A stretch of 64,000 nucleotides of DNA, from NCBI GenBank assembly GCA_934047225.1, contig OW203991.1, positions 8,122,001-8,186,000 of the forward strand. The letters run 5' to 3'. Both the position numbers and the translations under genes were made by a program. How positions within the stretch are numbered: position 1 is the first letter of the stretch; each line of letters begins with the position of its first letter. Below, in pieces: positions 21,886 through 33,894 of this stretch. The notes under the pieces were generated by a model. The model saw nothing but the letters and a program-made list of their open reading frames with translations, did no database searches and was not told the origin of the DNA. The stretch is from Ypsolopha sequella (Eukaryota > Arthropoda > Insecta > Lepidoptera > Ypsolophidae).

Positions 21886-22639
21886 AAATATCGAAGTTCG
21901 ATCAAAACTTTTTGTTTTTTATTATTTTATTCTATTACTAAATCATGTACAATTGAAGACGTTTTTAAAGCTTTCTCACGGGAATAATTATCAAAAATTC
22001 CGGGACTTCCCGGTATTTTAGGACCCGTATTTTCCGATTCGATACCCTACTCGTGCCATTTACGGTCTACAAAAAAAGTAGGACTCGTAAGTTCTTCGAC
22101 CCAAGTCGTATAAACCTGTATTGTCGACGACATTAGGACTCTAATTATGCATTAGGACTCCTAGGAGCTGCATGCTGAGGAAACCGTAATTACACTAATT
22201 ACACGTAACTAATGATTAAAAATTCACGCTAGTGCGAGTTCGTAAAGCTAGGGTTCCGTACTATAAAAAAACTATTAGCCAATGACTATTAGCCACGCCC
22301 ACAACTAAGTTGGTCGCGTCATGATATCTGTTCTTAAGGCCCTTAATATCGCCAAATGGGTACTTTCTAAAGCCTACTCCCCTTTTATGGCCAAACCAAA
22401 AATATTGAAAAAATGTATTATGGATTATCAACTCTAGGACAACATATGCAACATTTTTCTTTTTAGTACCACCAAAACTTCTATATGAAAAATTGTTTCA
22501 ACTGAATGGTGTTTTTTGGCTTGAATTTCCTACTGCTCCTAAGCGGCTTAGGTGATTTAATTCATTATATTGATAAATAGATAAACTTGATAGCTATAAA
22601 TATAACATAGAATTATTCAATCGAACAATGACGCCCATG

Positions 22640-22830
22640 TGAAAAGTATTATTTTCTCCTATTTTGCCCTTTCAAGGACGCAGCGAGCGTCGTAACAGAC
22701 ACCACGCATTGTGCACTGATTTGAACGTTATTTGTACAAATATCAACAGAAACTATATTGAAATAACGTTCATATCAGCGCGCACTGCATTACGACGTCG
22801 TCGTTGGGTCTCCAAATAGCGCAAAATACC
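22640..22830 (+). mobile_element. Fold-back family with TATTTTCTCCTATTTTGC ends
   Basis: The left end TTATTTTCTCCTATTTTGCC and right end AATAGCGCAAAATACC are inverted. An inner pair centred near 22740 holds GAACGTTATTTGTACAAAT and AATAACGTTC. It is related to 8885-9002 and 50507-50640. The right arm looks eroded. Confidence 0.5.
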
Positions 22831-22839
22831 ACGGTATAC

Positions 22840-24565
22840 CCAATCCAAGTATGGTATACAATGACAACATAACCGTTGCAACAGGACAACAAAAGTTAAA
22901 AAATAACGACCATCCAAAAGCGTTATTATTTCCAATAAAGAAATTTCCCATGTTTCCGCTACTTAAGAGGACAGCCTACCCTACCAAGTTTTTTTATTAC
23001 CCGTCCAGCACAATAGGTGCAATGGCAAAGCCCTTATTTGCTTTTGATAAAGGTGATTATATGTTGGCTCATTGGCCTCTTTTTCTTGGACGCGTAATAC
23101 TAATGAACGCAGCGAAACAACAAATTGGTGTGTTTTTAGCTAATACTGAAATATTTTGTGGGGAAAATAATATTGGATTTAAGTAGAATCCCTTCATATT
23201 TCTATTACCTATTTATTATGAAGAAATAAAATCAAGTTGATCTCTTAACCGCGTCCTTAAAACGAACGTTTGAAAACCAAAAAAAGAGGGGGCAATTTTT
23301 TTTATTTTTTGACGAGAGTATAATCTTAATATATTTCTTATAAGTAGAATCCCTACATAAAAGATCAATAAACCAAATATATTTTTTTCCGAGAGTCCGA
23401 ATTTCTTCAAACGAATCCTCGAAAGTCTGGCATTGTTCATGCTCTAGGCTTATGTACAGGTGGGCTATCTCGCTCAGCTGCCACATAAAATGCTTTAGGT
23501 GTTTGTGCTGCCCTGATGGCTTTGATCCCAATGAAACTTTGCACACATCTTTACATGTTTCCGTCACCCCCTACACCGCACTTCGACCCATCTCTCATCA
23601 AGAAGTGCAAGATAGCGAGATATTCAAAAAGCACCGAATTTATGAAATGGATTCAGGTAAAAACTGTTTTCTAGGAAACAGTAGCATAGAAAAGTGTATG
23701 AACTTGGTTTTCTTTACATGAACGACGTTTGTATTTCGCTCTTTTTTTATTTCCAGTATAGATAACATTTATACAACTTGCTAAGCTTTGCGTAAAAACG
23801 AGATAATATTCACGATATCCTTACAGCTATTACGATGGTGTTTCATCAAATATTGCTTTTTGGGCTGTATAAAGACGTAGTTAGATGTCGCTAGATAACA
23901 CTTATGAAAAAAAATATGAAGAAAATAAGCTGTTGATTTCACTATCAGTTTTTACATTTTGTATGAATCTTGAGAAAAATCCAGGCGTAAAGGGACCTTT
24001 GAACATAACAAAACCGCGGTTAAACAGATTTAAACAATATTATGCATGAATTTAAAACTATATATTTTATGTTTATAAAAAAGATTTGGTTCAACAAATA
24101 AATATTATCATTCGGGAACACTAGAAGAGAGATGGCAAAAAAGTACAGTTTAGATCAGAAAAAGATGTGTAAATGTTACCCAACGCGTATTTCATAGTTT
24201 GATTGTTTACAGTTACATCATTAAAATTATTATTGTAAAGTAGTACATATATTATGTAATCGGCATGCTTTCATGGTGGTTAATCTTTTTTGTAAGAAAC
24301 ACGCATAGTATGGCAAGACATGTTAAATGTTATGATTGTTATGTAAGTAATGGTTTAATTAAATGGTTCAAAAATGAGAAAAATTAATCCTTACGGTATA
24401 ACTCGTGTATCGTCCATTCTGTCTGTCTGTCACAGACTCACAGCCACATTTTTTCGAATTATTTATAATTATACAGCACGAACGAAAAAAAACTTTTTAA
24501 CGTCTGTTTTATAAAACTTACTTGTCCACATTTGGTATTAAAAAAAACTTTTGTAAAAAACCAAC
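22840..24565. other. Unassigned sequence with small frames
   Basis: A 111-codon plus-strand frame at 22851-23186 (contains KALLFPIKKFPMFPLL) and an 89-codon frame at 23452-23721 are not recognised. Neither has flanking splice or promoter signals that I can defend. The rest is AT-rich. Confidence 0.3.
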
Positions 24566-24570
24566 CGTTT

Positions 24571-24870
24571 TTAGGGTTCCGTACCCAAAGGGTAACCAAC
24601 GGGACCGTATTACTAAGACTCCGCTGTCCGTCTGTCTGTTCGTCTGTCCGTCTGTCACCAGACTGTATCCCATGAACCATGATAGTTAGACATTTGAAAT
24701 TTTCACAGATGATATTTTTCTGTTGCTACTATAACAACAAATACTAAAAAACAGAATAAAATAAATATTTAAGGGGGCTCCCATAAAACAGACATGTTTT
24801 TTTGCCGTTTTTATAGGTAATGGTACGGAACCCGTCGTGCGCGAGTCTGACTCGCACTTGGCCGGTTTTT
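24571..24870. repeat. GGGTTCCGTACC interspersed element (copy 2)
   Basis: Same order of blocks as 13686-13975: GGGTTCCGTACCCAAAGGG, CTAAGACTCCGCTGTCCG, AATATTTAAGGGGGCTCCC, GGTACGGAACCC and CTCGCACTTGGCCGG. A short (GTCT)n-like run at about 24629-24651 is longer than in copy 1. Confidence 0.8.
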
Positions 24871-25357
24871 ATATTTATTTAGTTCAATTGTTACAATAAA
24901 ATTAACTTATAAATATAATAAAACAATTAAAAATTTACTTACATATACATACATAACATATTACATTTTCTAAAATGGGTGGTTTTTCTGAAATCTTTTT
25001 TTTCCGTAGTCATACATCATAGAAACATTTCAACCTGTAATTTAGAGATACTTTTAAGTGTAGGTACAGTCGCCTGCAGTTCTGCCAATAGGTAGCATGT
25101 CATGCTGGCCAGTGTACACGAATGTCATGAGTGTTATGGTTACAGGTAATTTGCGTCGATTGAAACGCAAGTCGCGCTGACTTTGCGCTCTCAATAAAAC
25201 ACGTGAACGCAACTCGCTAGATTAATCGAAATTTTAGGGTTTTGACAAAAAAGCGGAAACCTTTATAGCAAATGTACGATGTAAGTTTGACAGCCATTTC
25301 TACATCGTCGGTAATCTAAGGCTAATAAGTTGAAAAATGTACACAATATATTTTAAA

Positions 25358-25560
25358 CTAGCCTTTCGCCCGGAGCCGCGTTTATTCAGTATCTGCCCCG
25401 TTGGCCATAGTATTTTTTTATATTAACACCCCTGCATTTTGCCCAGTCACTACGATAATAATAAAGAAAACCGCATCTCAATCTGTTGAGTGGTTCTCGA
25501 GTTAAAACGGACTCGTTACAATACTAATACTCATTTCAATTAAAATTTCGATAAAATATT
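25358..25560 (+). repeat. CTAGC-type lepidopteran-like repeat (copy 1)
   Basis: Begins ACTAGCCTTTCGCCCGGAGC and ends with GTGGTTCTCGAGTTAAAACG. It resembles the starts at 26618 (ACTAGCATTTGCCCGCG) and 60008 (CTAGCCGTTTGCCCGCGGC), and shares TGGTTCTC(G/T)AGTTAAAA with the 60-kb copy. Class not determined. Confidence 0.5.
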
Positions 25561-25644
25561 CAATGTACAGACACATTTTTTACTACTTTATTATTATTTA
25601 TAGTATAGATAATGATTATCGTAAAATCTGATACTCGGCCATAT

Positions 25645-25695
25645 TTATAGGATTTTATAGGATTTTTATAGGATTTATAGGATTTATAGGATAGA
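25645..25695 (+). repeat. Short minisatellite, TTTATAGGAT units
   Basis: Five imperfect copies of a 9-15 bp unit built on TTATAGGAT. Likely slippage-prone. Confidence 0.75.
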
Positions 25696-26006
25696 CGACC
25701 GAATAATAATAAGTAATAATTATTTTAGTGAAAATGCGAGTATTCTTCTGTTATTTCACTTTTTGTGATTAATTAATATGCTATATATTTTTATTTAGTT
25801 TAGTTTGTCATATATTTATTTTTAGCTGTTTAATTTGTTTAAACGTTTAATATTTTATAGGTTTATTTAGTTTTAAATTTAAGTAACTTTTTGGTATTTA
25901 AGTTTTATGAAAAAAAAAGTTAAAGAGTTTATTAATATACTTATAAAGTTAAATATACTCAAAAAGCTTTTAACGTTTTTTGTTTTAGAGATATAAATAT
26001 ACTGAT

Positions 26007-26607
26007 ATACAAATATAAATACGGTAATATGGTCTCAAGATCAGTGGCGTGCACAGAACTTTTTTTCGGAAAAGCAATCAGAAGGTCAAGTACGACAATA
26101 AAAAAAATATGAAAAAATTTTAATAACACTTTGAAAAAAAAAAGTTTGTATGACGCCAGGGTAGGCAGTGCCTTTCCTAGAGTGAACATTTTCATACAAA
26201 ATTTTTTTTTTCAAAGTGTTATTTAAATTTTTTCATATTTTTTTTATTGTCGTACTTAACCTTCTGATCACTTTTCCGGAAAAAAGTTCTGTGCACGCCA
26301 CTGCTCAAGATAAAGTCTTGGTCCGATCTGCTCCTCTATAGCGTATCTTTAGTTGCCAACTGAACTGGGTGCCTATCATCAAAAACATAGCTAAACACTA
26401 AACTTTCAAAATTGCCTTTAGTGGGTATTAAACTATTTATGAACTGTGTCGTCACTTTAGGTGCGAACATATCCTTAGATAATCGGACTTCGATAGTATA
26501 TCTATGTTTTTGATGATAGGCACCCAGTCCAGATGGCAACTAAAGATACAATAGGCCCGCTGGACCCCGGCATCTTGAGACCATTTTACCGTATTTATAT
26601 TTGTACT
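26007..26607. mobile_element. Composite fold-back element (copy 2), interrupted by a hAT-like MITE
   Basis: Outer arms 26007-26041 and 26571-26607 are inverted (AAATACGGTAATATGGTCTC / GAGACCATTTTACCG). The interior 26340-26545 is the inverted homologue of 5540-5745, including the arms GGGTGCCTATCATC and GATGATAGGCACCC. The left arm is split by the element at 26042-26303. Confidence 0.7.
26042..26303. mobile_element. hAT-like fold-back MITE (copy 2)
   Basis: 262 bp, starting CAGTGGCGTGCACAGAAC and ending with its complement, with a perfect 8-bp flanking duplication CTCAAGAT (26034-26041 and 26304-26311). It is homologous to 80-342 throughout. The uninterrupted target can be seen at 5501-5508 in the other copy of the host fold-back (TCTCAAGATA). 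Confidence 0.88.
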
Positions 26608-26617
26608 AGCATTTGCC

Positions 26618-26985
26618 CGCGTTGACCAAGTTTTAGTACAGTCGTATCGAATCTGTTAATATTTTAAATGTTTCTTTGGCGGTCTTCGATAACTGATTAA
26701 AATAGTATGTTCGGCGAGGCTGAAGGCCGAGCCGCGTCTCTGAACGACACTATTAAAATAGTATGTTCGGCGAGGCTGAAGGCCGAGCCGCGTCTCTGAA
26801 CGACACTATTAATTGTTCCCATGGGAACTGATTTATGGGATAAAAATTAGCCTATGTCCTATTGCAGGTCTAGAACTACATTTGTGCAAAGATTTAGCCC
26901 AATCGGTTCAGTAGTTACGGCGTGAAGAAGTAACAAACATCCATCCAAACTTTCGCATTTATAATATTAGGGATTAGGGATGGGA
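26618..26985 (+). repeat. CTAGC-type repeat (copy 2)
   Basis: Starts ACTAGCATTTGCCCGCGTTG. It contains CCCATGGGAACTGA, AGCCCAATCGGTTCAGTAG and ends CTTTCGCATTTATAATATTA, blocks I recall from widespread lepidopteran repeats. The 56-bp tandem duplication at 26701-26812 lies inside. Confidence 0.6.
26701..26812 (+). repeat. Two identical 56-bp tandem copies, GC-rich
   Basis: The unit starting AATAGTATGTTCGGCGAGG repeats exactly from 26757. Each unit carries a small hairpin (GGCTgaaggccGAGCC) and partly inverted ends (AATAGT / ACTATT). Perfect identity indicates a recent duplication. Confidence 0.85.
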
Positions 26986-27329
26986 TGGGATGGGATTATC
27001 AGTATATTTATATATTTAGAAACAAATAACATTTTGAAGAAGATCTTTAAACTTCATCTCTATAACAGAACACCCAAATAAAGGGGCCAACACACTTGAC
27101 TAAGTCGATCAGACCATAAAAAGTTAATTTGTGCAAGTTATATTGGCTTGCATAGAACTAGTTACTGCAAATTATTCTTACGCCGTGAAACTAGCTTGCT
27201 TGATTAATTGGTTCAATAAGTATGATTGTTTGTCATTTGTGTACAAATGAAAAACTAGTTTTATGTAGAATAAAAATAAACTAACAACTGTGGAACTTGG
27301 TTTAGGTCAATATATTAGGCCCAGTATCA

Positions 27330-27440
27330 AGCTAAACTTCCGTCCTGCACCAACGCTTTTGTTTTTTGTTTGTCTATCCTGCTCTAATAAACTGCTGCGC
27401 ATGAAAACTACACTTATTTTGAATTTGCGGCGACATTATG
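27330..27440 (-). repeat. Fragment of the repeat at 19060-19160
   Basis: The reverse complement shares GAGCAGGATAGAC and ACAAAAGCGTT with 19120-19155. The subfamily-2 TTAA MITE at 27453 inserted just beside it. Confidence 0.45.
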
Positions 27441-27452
27441 ACTTGTAATTAA

Positions 27453-27871
27453 GAGGCTATGCGAATTTTATTTTCGTCACTGTCACTCCAAGCGAAAAAT
27501 CGCGCAGTGCGAGAGGGGCGGATTCAGGGCAAAACGGAAAAAAGTTGGTTTTATATTTTTATTAAAAAAAACTAAAATAGCTAGAAAATTTTCAAATATC
27601 AAATCTCTAGATATTGTTGAAACACATCTTATCAAATATGTTTAAGTTCTTTATATGGTTGCTATTCGTCAAACGAGGAGAAAAAGTGTGTTTGAAGACC
27701 TCATTTCAACAATTATTTCTATCGAGGAAAATTTACCCAGACATGTTTTCCAATTTCAAAACCTTAGATTATATATAGTCGAAATGCATATACCAGAAAT
27801 TTATTAAAATTTTCCGTGCATTTCATGAAATACACAGAAAAGAAACAACCGTATTATTTTCGCATATCGCT
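27453..27871 (+). mobile_element. TTAA-type MITE, subfamily 2, full length
   Basis: 419 bp between TTAA at 27449-27452 and 27872-27875. The ends are GAGGCTATGCGAATTTT and TTTTCGCATATCGC. Same layout as 9922-10326. Confidence 0.85.
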
Positions 27872-27919
27872 TTAAAAATATTTCCTGTTTGTAAATTGTA
27901 ATTTTGTAAATTTAATTTC

Positions 27920-28306
27920 ATGAAAAATTTCGTGGCGCTATCCTCAAAAAAGCAGAACAGTAGCTGTTTTTCCTTAGTATATAAAGATTCAAATTCAAAT
28001 GCGGGTGGTAATCTAGTAAATAAGCCGGAAAATGTGAAATTTTCAACCAAAAATGGCATGAATTTGGATTCATTAATTTGGACGATTCTTGATCAGCAAT
28101 CCAAACGCTTTTCCAATCCAGACGCTTTTTTGGGCACGTTGGGCGGGTCAAACACTTTTCTCCTTTTTGGAGAGTCTATGGAACATGTGAAAGAAGAAAT
28201 TTTTCAAATCGGTGTCGTTAAATCACTTTTCCACATATTACACTTTTATACGACTTATTTACTGGACTATATGCTTAATCCCCACTTCAACAACGACGTC
28301 ATCTAA
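27920..28306 (+). CDS. Unrecognised 128-codon open frame
   Basis: Starts ATG at 27920 and runs to TAA at 28304-28306. It lies 50 bp after a TTAA MITE in AT-rich DNA. The predicted protein is hydrophilic in its first half (KKQNSSC, NKPENVKF) and has a hydrophobic stretch near its end (FHILHFYTTYLLDYML). I know no family for it. Two minus-strand frames overlap it, so the lack of stops may be chance. No TATA box, splice site or polyadenylation context supports expression. It could be a host exon, a transposon relic or noise, and noise is the default. Confidence 0.15.
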   Translation: MKNFVALSSKKQNSSCFSLVYKDSNSNAGGNLVNKPENVKFSTKNGMNLDSLIWTILDQQSKRFSNPDAFLGTLGGSNTFLLFGESMEHVKEEIFQIGVVKSLFHILHFYTTYLLDYMLNPHFNNDVI

Positions 28307-28309
28307 GTT

Positions 28310-30000
28310 TTAAATACTAATAGACAGATTTACTACAAATTCCGATTTTCTTGATGTTTAAAAAAGTGTTGTGAGCTTAGAGTAAGTATACATTGTATTA
28401 CTCTAAGGTTGAACAGAGCATTCTTTTCTTATAATTCCTAAAATATACATACTTTAAACTTGAATAGACCATAAATAATAAAACAATAAAATAATAAACA
28501 TAAACGTTAATTAAAAACTGACAATAATACAATTTTCTTTATAGATTTCGTTATTTAAGTAAATATAAATGCGTCCAGTTATGATTGACTTTATATTATT
28601 TCCACAGACATTATTGAATGTCTGTAAGTAAGTAGTTCCTGAACTGAGTTTACAGAGGTCCAATTGATATATAGCACTTCACAATTAGGAGAACAAACAG
28701 TTCACAAACAATAGTTCAGATATTTGAACCATAATGTGCATAAATAAAGTATTGAAGTCCAGGCTTCACTTCAGCCGCGCCCGCGCACATCACAACCCAG
28801 GATTCCTGGAAAGCCTGAAGTTATGACCAACAAAACGTCAGGCGAATCATCAATGCTTAAATCGTAATATATTGAAGAATTTCGCAATTATCATATTTCA
28901 TAGTTATTTACGAGTAGGGCTCGCAACTGACATCTATCCAATCCGATACCCCGAAGGGCATAAAATAAGTAAGTCGAAGTAATAAATGTTGTTTTATTTG
29001 TTGTATAATTGTATAAGCAATTTGTTTTTTGACTTTTTGGCTCGTTGCGGGCGTGCGCAGCGATTTTACGAGTGTCTGGGGCACTGGTTCCCAAACGTTT
29101 TCAACTCTCTAGCCCTTTACCTGGCAGCACCGAAACGGAAAACAATATCTTTAGCATTTTGAATATAAGGTCATGATTGTGAGCACCTCATTTTGCATCA
29201 ATCAGAACTGAACTCTATGACGTTTCCTTTTAGTTTAAAATACCGCGCTCTCAGCCGTGGCTGTTACGACCACCGAGAAACACGCGCTAACGAAAATCTG
29301 CATTTTAATTTAATAACTCTGTTTCTAGTTAGCGTACTTAAAGCTTTTGCGTTTTTTCCAAGATGAATAGATCAGCCCTATAGTCTACTATCTATATTAT
29401 TTTTAATCAACCGATTAACCAAGTAACACAATGTGAAATGGTCATTTGAAGTTGTGCATCTGACCTTATCTTATACGGACCGTTATATAGCTAGGGAAAG
29501 TACTTGAGAAATGACAACAAGAAAGAGATGGAATACCTATAATTGAAGGTTAGATGGATACTGACTGATTCGGTTACACAGCTGCAGGATAATAACGGAG
29601 AAAGCGCATATCTTTTTCCCACTATGCGAGTTGCTCCGGTAAGGATACTCAACAAGAAGCGAAATACTAAACGAACCGAATTTTAGAAGTCTGTGCTGAT
29701 GCTGACAAAAACCCTTTACTTCTAAACTACAGCTTAGTGTAGACAGAGGCAGTAGAGTTGTGAAAAAATGTATAGAGTAAGCGGTAGCAAACTAGACTAC
29801 TCTAGCCAAAACATAATTGATAAAAATATATAATAATAAAAGTACCGCCTAAAAAATTTTGGTTGGCGAATATTCCATAAAATATGGATTTCGACTTTAC
29901 ATAGTGTCAATTACCCAGGGCACAGGATATAAGTAGTAAGTAGGGCTAAGGCTATAATGATGTTATAATATCCACAGGTTTGCGAACCTTTGGTCTAAGT
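28310..30000. other. No recognisable gene
   Basis: AT-rich. CACTGGTTCCCAAACG at 29085 resembles a hAT terminus, but no matching right end with a duplication was found. A short CpG-rich patch follows at 30001-30110. Confidence 0.35.
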
Positions 30001-30642
30001 TGAGCCGGGTGGCGCGTCGGCGACGCGTTTTCAAGGAAAACGACGCGGTTGTGGCGAAGGGTTACAAGTTGGCGGGAAATTCGCCGCGAGCGACGATGTC
30101 AGATGTGGGTTTTACTAAATTTCTTTATACACATTTTTAGTGCCACCCATGCCAAATGCTCATTGATAACGGTAGTGATTTTCGCATCAAAATTATACAT
30201 CTTGTTTAGGCAAAACTATAATTCGCGTATTTCATTAAAAAAATTCATAATTTTAGCCAAAGATCAAGTTAATATTATATTTGGGTAATTAATATACTGC
30301 GTTTTTTATCATAAACTAAGTCGAGTCTGAAGAAGCTTAACGGAAAACATCTTTCTAAGAACGAAATATAATAATTAGGTACTAAAAAGACTTCAGTGAA
30401 AGTTCTCACAAACTTCTTGCGTGAGTCACTTCCTTTTGTTGATAACTTTGTTTTAAAATCACATAAATATCAAATAATTACACTTGAAGTATTGTTAAAT
30501 TAAACAGAGAAACTGTAAATAAAATTTCTTTGAAAAAAAACTTTGAATTGAAAAACAATAGCACAAACAAGACCAACTAACTTTTATATCTTCTTATAAT
30601 CCTCATAGAAAATAATACATTTGAGCAAAAACAAAGCTTCGT

Positions 30643-30861
30643 AGTACAGACAGCAAAGGAGACAAGTTACCAGGCCCAGCGCCAACACTTTGATCCTAAG
30701 ACCCACATGTGAGTGATTGATGATATAAAAATACTTAATAAATAGAGCATGTATGTATGTATTGACCAAGTATTTCACATCTCATCTATTGCTCACCTGC
30801 GGGTCTTAGGTTCAAAGTGTCTGCGCTGGGCCTGGTTACTTATCTCTATGCTGTCTGTACA
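30643..30861. mobile_element. Fold-back MITE, about 219 bp
   Basis: Arms 30644-30725 and 30778-30860 are inverted with few mismatches (GTACAGACAGCA / TGCTGTCTGTAC, CAGGCCCAGCGC / GCGCTGGGCCTG, GATCCTAAGACCC / GGGTCTTAGGTTC). The spacer is about 50 bp. Non-coding. Confidence 0.7.
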
Positions 30862-30869
30862 ATAAAATA

Positions 30870-31740
30870 CCAAACAATGACTGACAGACTACAAACTTTT
30901 TGAACATCCTTTATGGCATGCAACAGCGCTCTATTTTTTTTTTAATTAGTCTCTACTTCTACGCATGGATGAAGGGATATAGTGCCAGCCAGAGTGCCCG
31001 AAACCTTTTAGCCGGATGGGTATTATCCTGCTCCTCGTAAAACCCCTTTTATGGGTCATAAAACCAAGTGGAAGATAGTCTTCCACAAGTCAGTATGTGC
31101 ATACTTGTTGCACTTTTATAACCTATATATTTCGGTTTGATTTGCAACTTCTGAACGAAGCAAAATTGTTTTTTTTTTCAGGCCTTGGATTATTTTAAGA
31201 TTACGAGGTGGTGGGTGCGCGGAGTGACATGACTTTTGTGGTCTGCGATCACTCGGCTGCTGATCGAAATTGACCGTTATTTATATTTAGTGTCGGGTCT
31301 CTGTGATACAAAGGTTTATAAAGATGGTTTTTATTGACTAAAAGTCTTTGTTGCGAGTGAATTTTTGATACACGTACTTCCATATTCGTTCGCTTTTAGG
31401 TCGCTTGGCGATTAGTGAAATTCCAAGTTCCCAAGGAAATTAAACATCATCCTTCGCTGAAGTTTTCTTACATACACATACTCGTTTAAGACATGATGGC
31501 CACACACATATTTTTATCTTGACAATAAAGATACATCGTATTAAGGACTCAAATAAAATTTCGCTAAATCCTTGATTTGATATGCAAACAGAGTCATAAA
31601 AATCCTTATGTTTGGATATTTTACTTATTAATAGGAGTTTGGCGTTTAGCTGAATTTTACGAGCAGACACGAGCGTCAGCCGAAAATTAACGAGTTAAAT
31701 TACAGTGGGCAAAGTTGTATGGGAGTTAGTCTAAGCGCCG
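30870..31740. other. No recognisable gene
   Basis: Only short frames. No repeat partner was recognised in the window. Confidence 0.35.
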
Positions 31741-31750
31741 CCAACATTAA

Positions 31751-32157
31751 GGCGATATGTAAAAGTTTTAGCGTCCCTTTTACTCCATATGCAAAAAAAA
31801 TCCTCAGTGCGAGAGGGACGGATTCGAGGAAAAGTAGCAAAAAGTCGGTTTTTTATTAATATAAAATATACTAAAATTTCGTTTAACCAGGTCCTAGATA
31901 CTGTTACAATCCATCTAATAAAATATAATTGCAGTCCGTATGTCATTCCAAATTGTCAAACTAGGAGAATTGGTGTCGAAAAAGACCTCATTTGAATAAA
32001 TATTTCTATCGAGCCGAATTTCTCCAATCGCGTTTCTGTTCTAACAGATCCCTAGAAAAAGAATCCAAAAATAATATACTATTTTATCAAAATAATACAT
32101 TATTTACTGAAGTGGATATGCACGTTCTAAAAGTGTCGATTTTTTTTCCGTAGCGCC
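31751..32157 (+). mobile_element. TTAA-type MITE, subfamily 1, full length
   Basis: 407 bp between TTAA at 31747-31750 and 32158-32161. It begins GGCGATATGTAAAAGTT and ends CCGTAGCGCC, and is closely similar to 8444-8859. Confidence 0.85.
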
Positions 32158-32488
32158 TTAAGATGTATGTTAAATAAAAGGACATAATGTAGTCCTCAAG
32201 TAAACAGAACCCTACCAAATAAAAAAATAAAATAAAATGTATTCGTTAAGATTTTTACATTTACAAAAAGCTTTCGTCGGGCCGCGTGTTAATTACAAGA
32301 ACTGAAGTACGGGAGATTGTAAAACATAATTATCTCGAAATCTCTCGGATAGATTTTGATGAGGTTCTGCTTGCTTAAGAGCCCGGCGCGGAGTAGCAAT
32401 CCTAGTTCATACAAATAAAATACCAAATTATTCAGTATTTATTATAGTATATTATTTATTTATGTATTTATTCATTCCGATTGCAGTA

Positions 32489-32817
32489 CAGCAAGCATTT
32501 CAAACTTGCGGCCCGCGGGCCGCATGCGGCCCTCTACGCATTTACCGGCGGCCCGATCATAATTTAAGAAGGCTACCTGATGCGGCCCGTGAGCGTGTCC
32601 GCAGATAGAATTACCCCTCAAATTGATAATTTATTTAAAGACAAACTTGGAAAGGATTTTAATATATTTTTATATTATTTTACTGTTAATTATTAAATTA
32701 CATGTACCATTCTATCTATATGCAATGAGTTCTTTTTCTTTATGGTTGCATTTTGCGGCCCACTGATTCTACGGTCTTTATGCGTTTGGCCCACCAATGA
32801 CTTTGAGTTTGACATGC
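32489..32817. mobile_element. hAT-type MITE with GCGGCCCGC-rich end
   Basis: The left end CAGCAAGCATTTCAAACT and right end AGTTTGACATGC are inverted (TTTCAAACT / AGTTTGACA). The flanks TTGCAGTA (32481-32488) and ATGCAGTA (32818-32825) match at 7/8. The last few right-hand bases appear lost. A CpG-rich GCCCGCGGGCC block follows the left end, as in the element at 16567. Confidence 0.7.
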
Positions 32818-33060
32818 ATGCAGTACAGAATTTATGAAAAAAATAAGCTTTCTAATGAAATTTTAAATTGCTTATATGTCGTTATTTGAATCAGTGTCCT
32901 TTCAAAGTACATATTTGGGAACCTAGATATTCTATAATCTAATCGAAATAAACACACACTATCCTAAGAATATATATGATTTACAAATGGTTTTGTTATT
33001 TCGTTTGTATGAACTAGGATGTTCCGCCGGTCTCTAGACTACATTATCTCCCTTCAATTA

Positions 33061-33437
33061 ATAGTAGTTTATGCTACAAGGGCGAAAAGGAATAAATTAC
33101 GAGGACGATTTGTAGCGAGTGTTTTAAACGTAACCAAGTAATTTATTGCTCTTACGCCCGTGTATCATACTAAGTTTTTCAATGCATAGTGTGAGGAAAT
33201 AAAACAAATATAATCTTGTGAACTTTAAATTATGATTGGCTCAAAAGGTCTGTATCCAGAGCCGTTAAACAGTGGAAAAAAAAGTATAACATAAATGGTA
33301 CACAGGAAAAGCTGCAGGTTAGCCAACCGTTGTAAATAAATGAAAAAAAAAATGTATAAAGCCCTAGGGCAAAATAATCGACTTTCTGTTCGGTTTTTAT
33401 GCATAAAAAGTGAGCCTTTACGAGCACTTGCATTGAA
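33061..33437 (+). mobile_element. R380 repeat (copy 2)
   Basis: Starts ATAGTAGTTTATGCTACAAG and ends GAGCACTTGCATTGAA. It is followed directly by another copy at 33438, forming a head-to-tail pair. The two differ at many positions (for example a deletion in the loop here), so the pair is not a fresh duplication. Confidence 0.75.
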
Positions 33438-33830
33438 ATAGTAGTTTATGCTACTAGGGCGAAAAGGAATAAATTACGAGGACGATTTAAAACACGAGCG
33501 TAGCGAGTGTTTTAAACGTAACCGAGTAATTTATTGCTTTTACGCCCGTGTATCATACTACGTTTTTCAATGCATAGTGTGAGGAAAGGAAAACAAATAT
33601 AATCTTGTGAACTTTCAATTATGATTGGCTCAAAAGGATTGTATCCAGAGCCGTTAAACAGTGGAAAAAAAGTATAACATCTATGGTAGACAGGAAAGGC
33701 TGCAGGTTAGCCAACCATTGCAAACAAATACAAAAAAAATTAAAAAAAAGCCCTAGGGCAAAATAATCGACTTTCTGTTCGGTTTTGATGCATAAAAAGT
33801 GGGCCTTTACGAGCACTTGCATTGAAAAAT
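33438..33830 (+). mobile_element. R380 repeat (copy 3)
   Basis: Same ends as copy 2. The inverted repeat near the start is complete here (GGGCGAAAAGGAATAAATTA and the complement-like TAATTTATTGCTTTTACGCC). Confidence 0.75.
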
Positions 33831-33894
33831 ATATTATGTCTTGATCTTGGCGGCGCTTGGGCCGAATTTGCCCACTGTCATTTCGCAAACGTTC

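Noticed and set aside
22851..23186. 111-codon plus-strand frame considered as a host gene
   Set aside because: It begins next to a fold-back repeat, has no recognised family, and lacks splice or promoter signals; left as unassigned.
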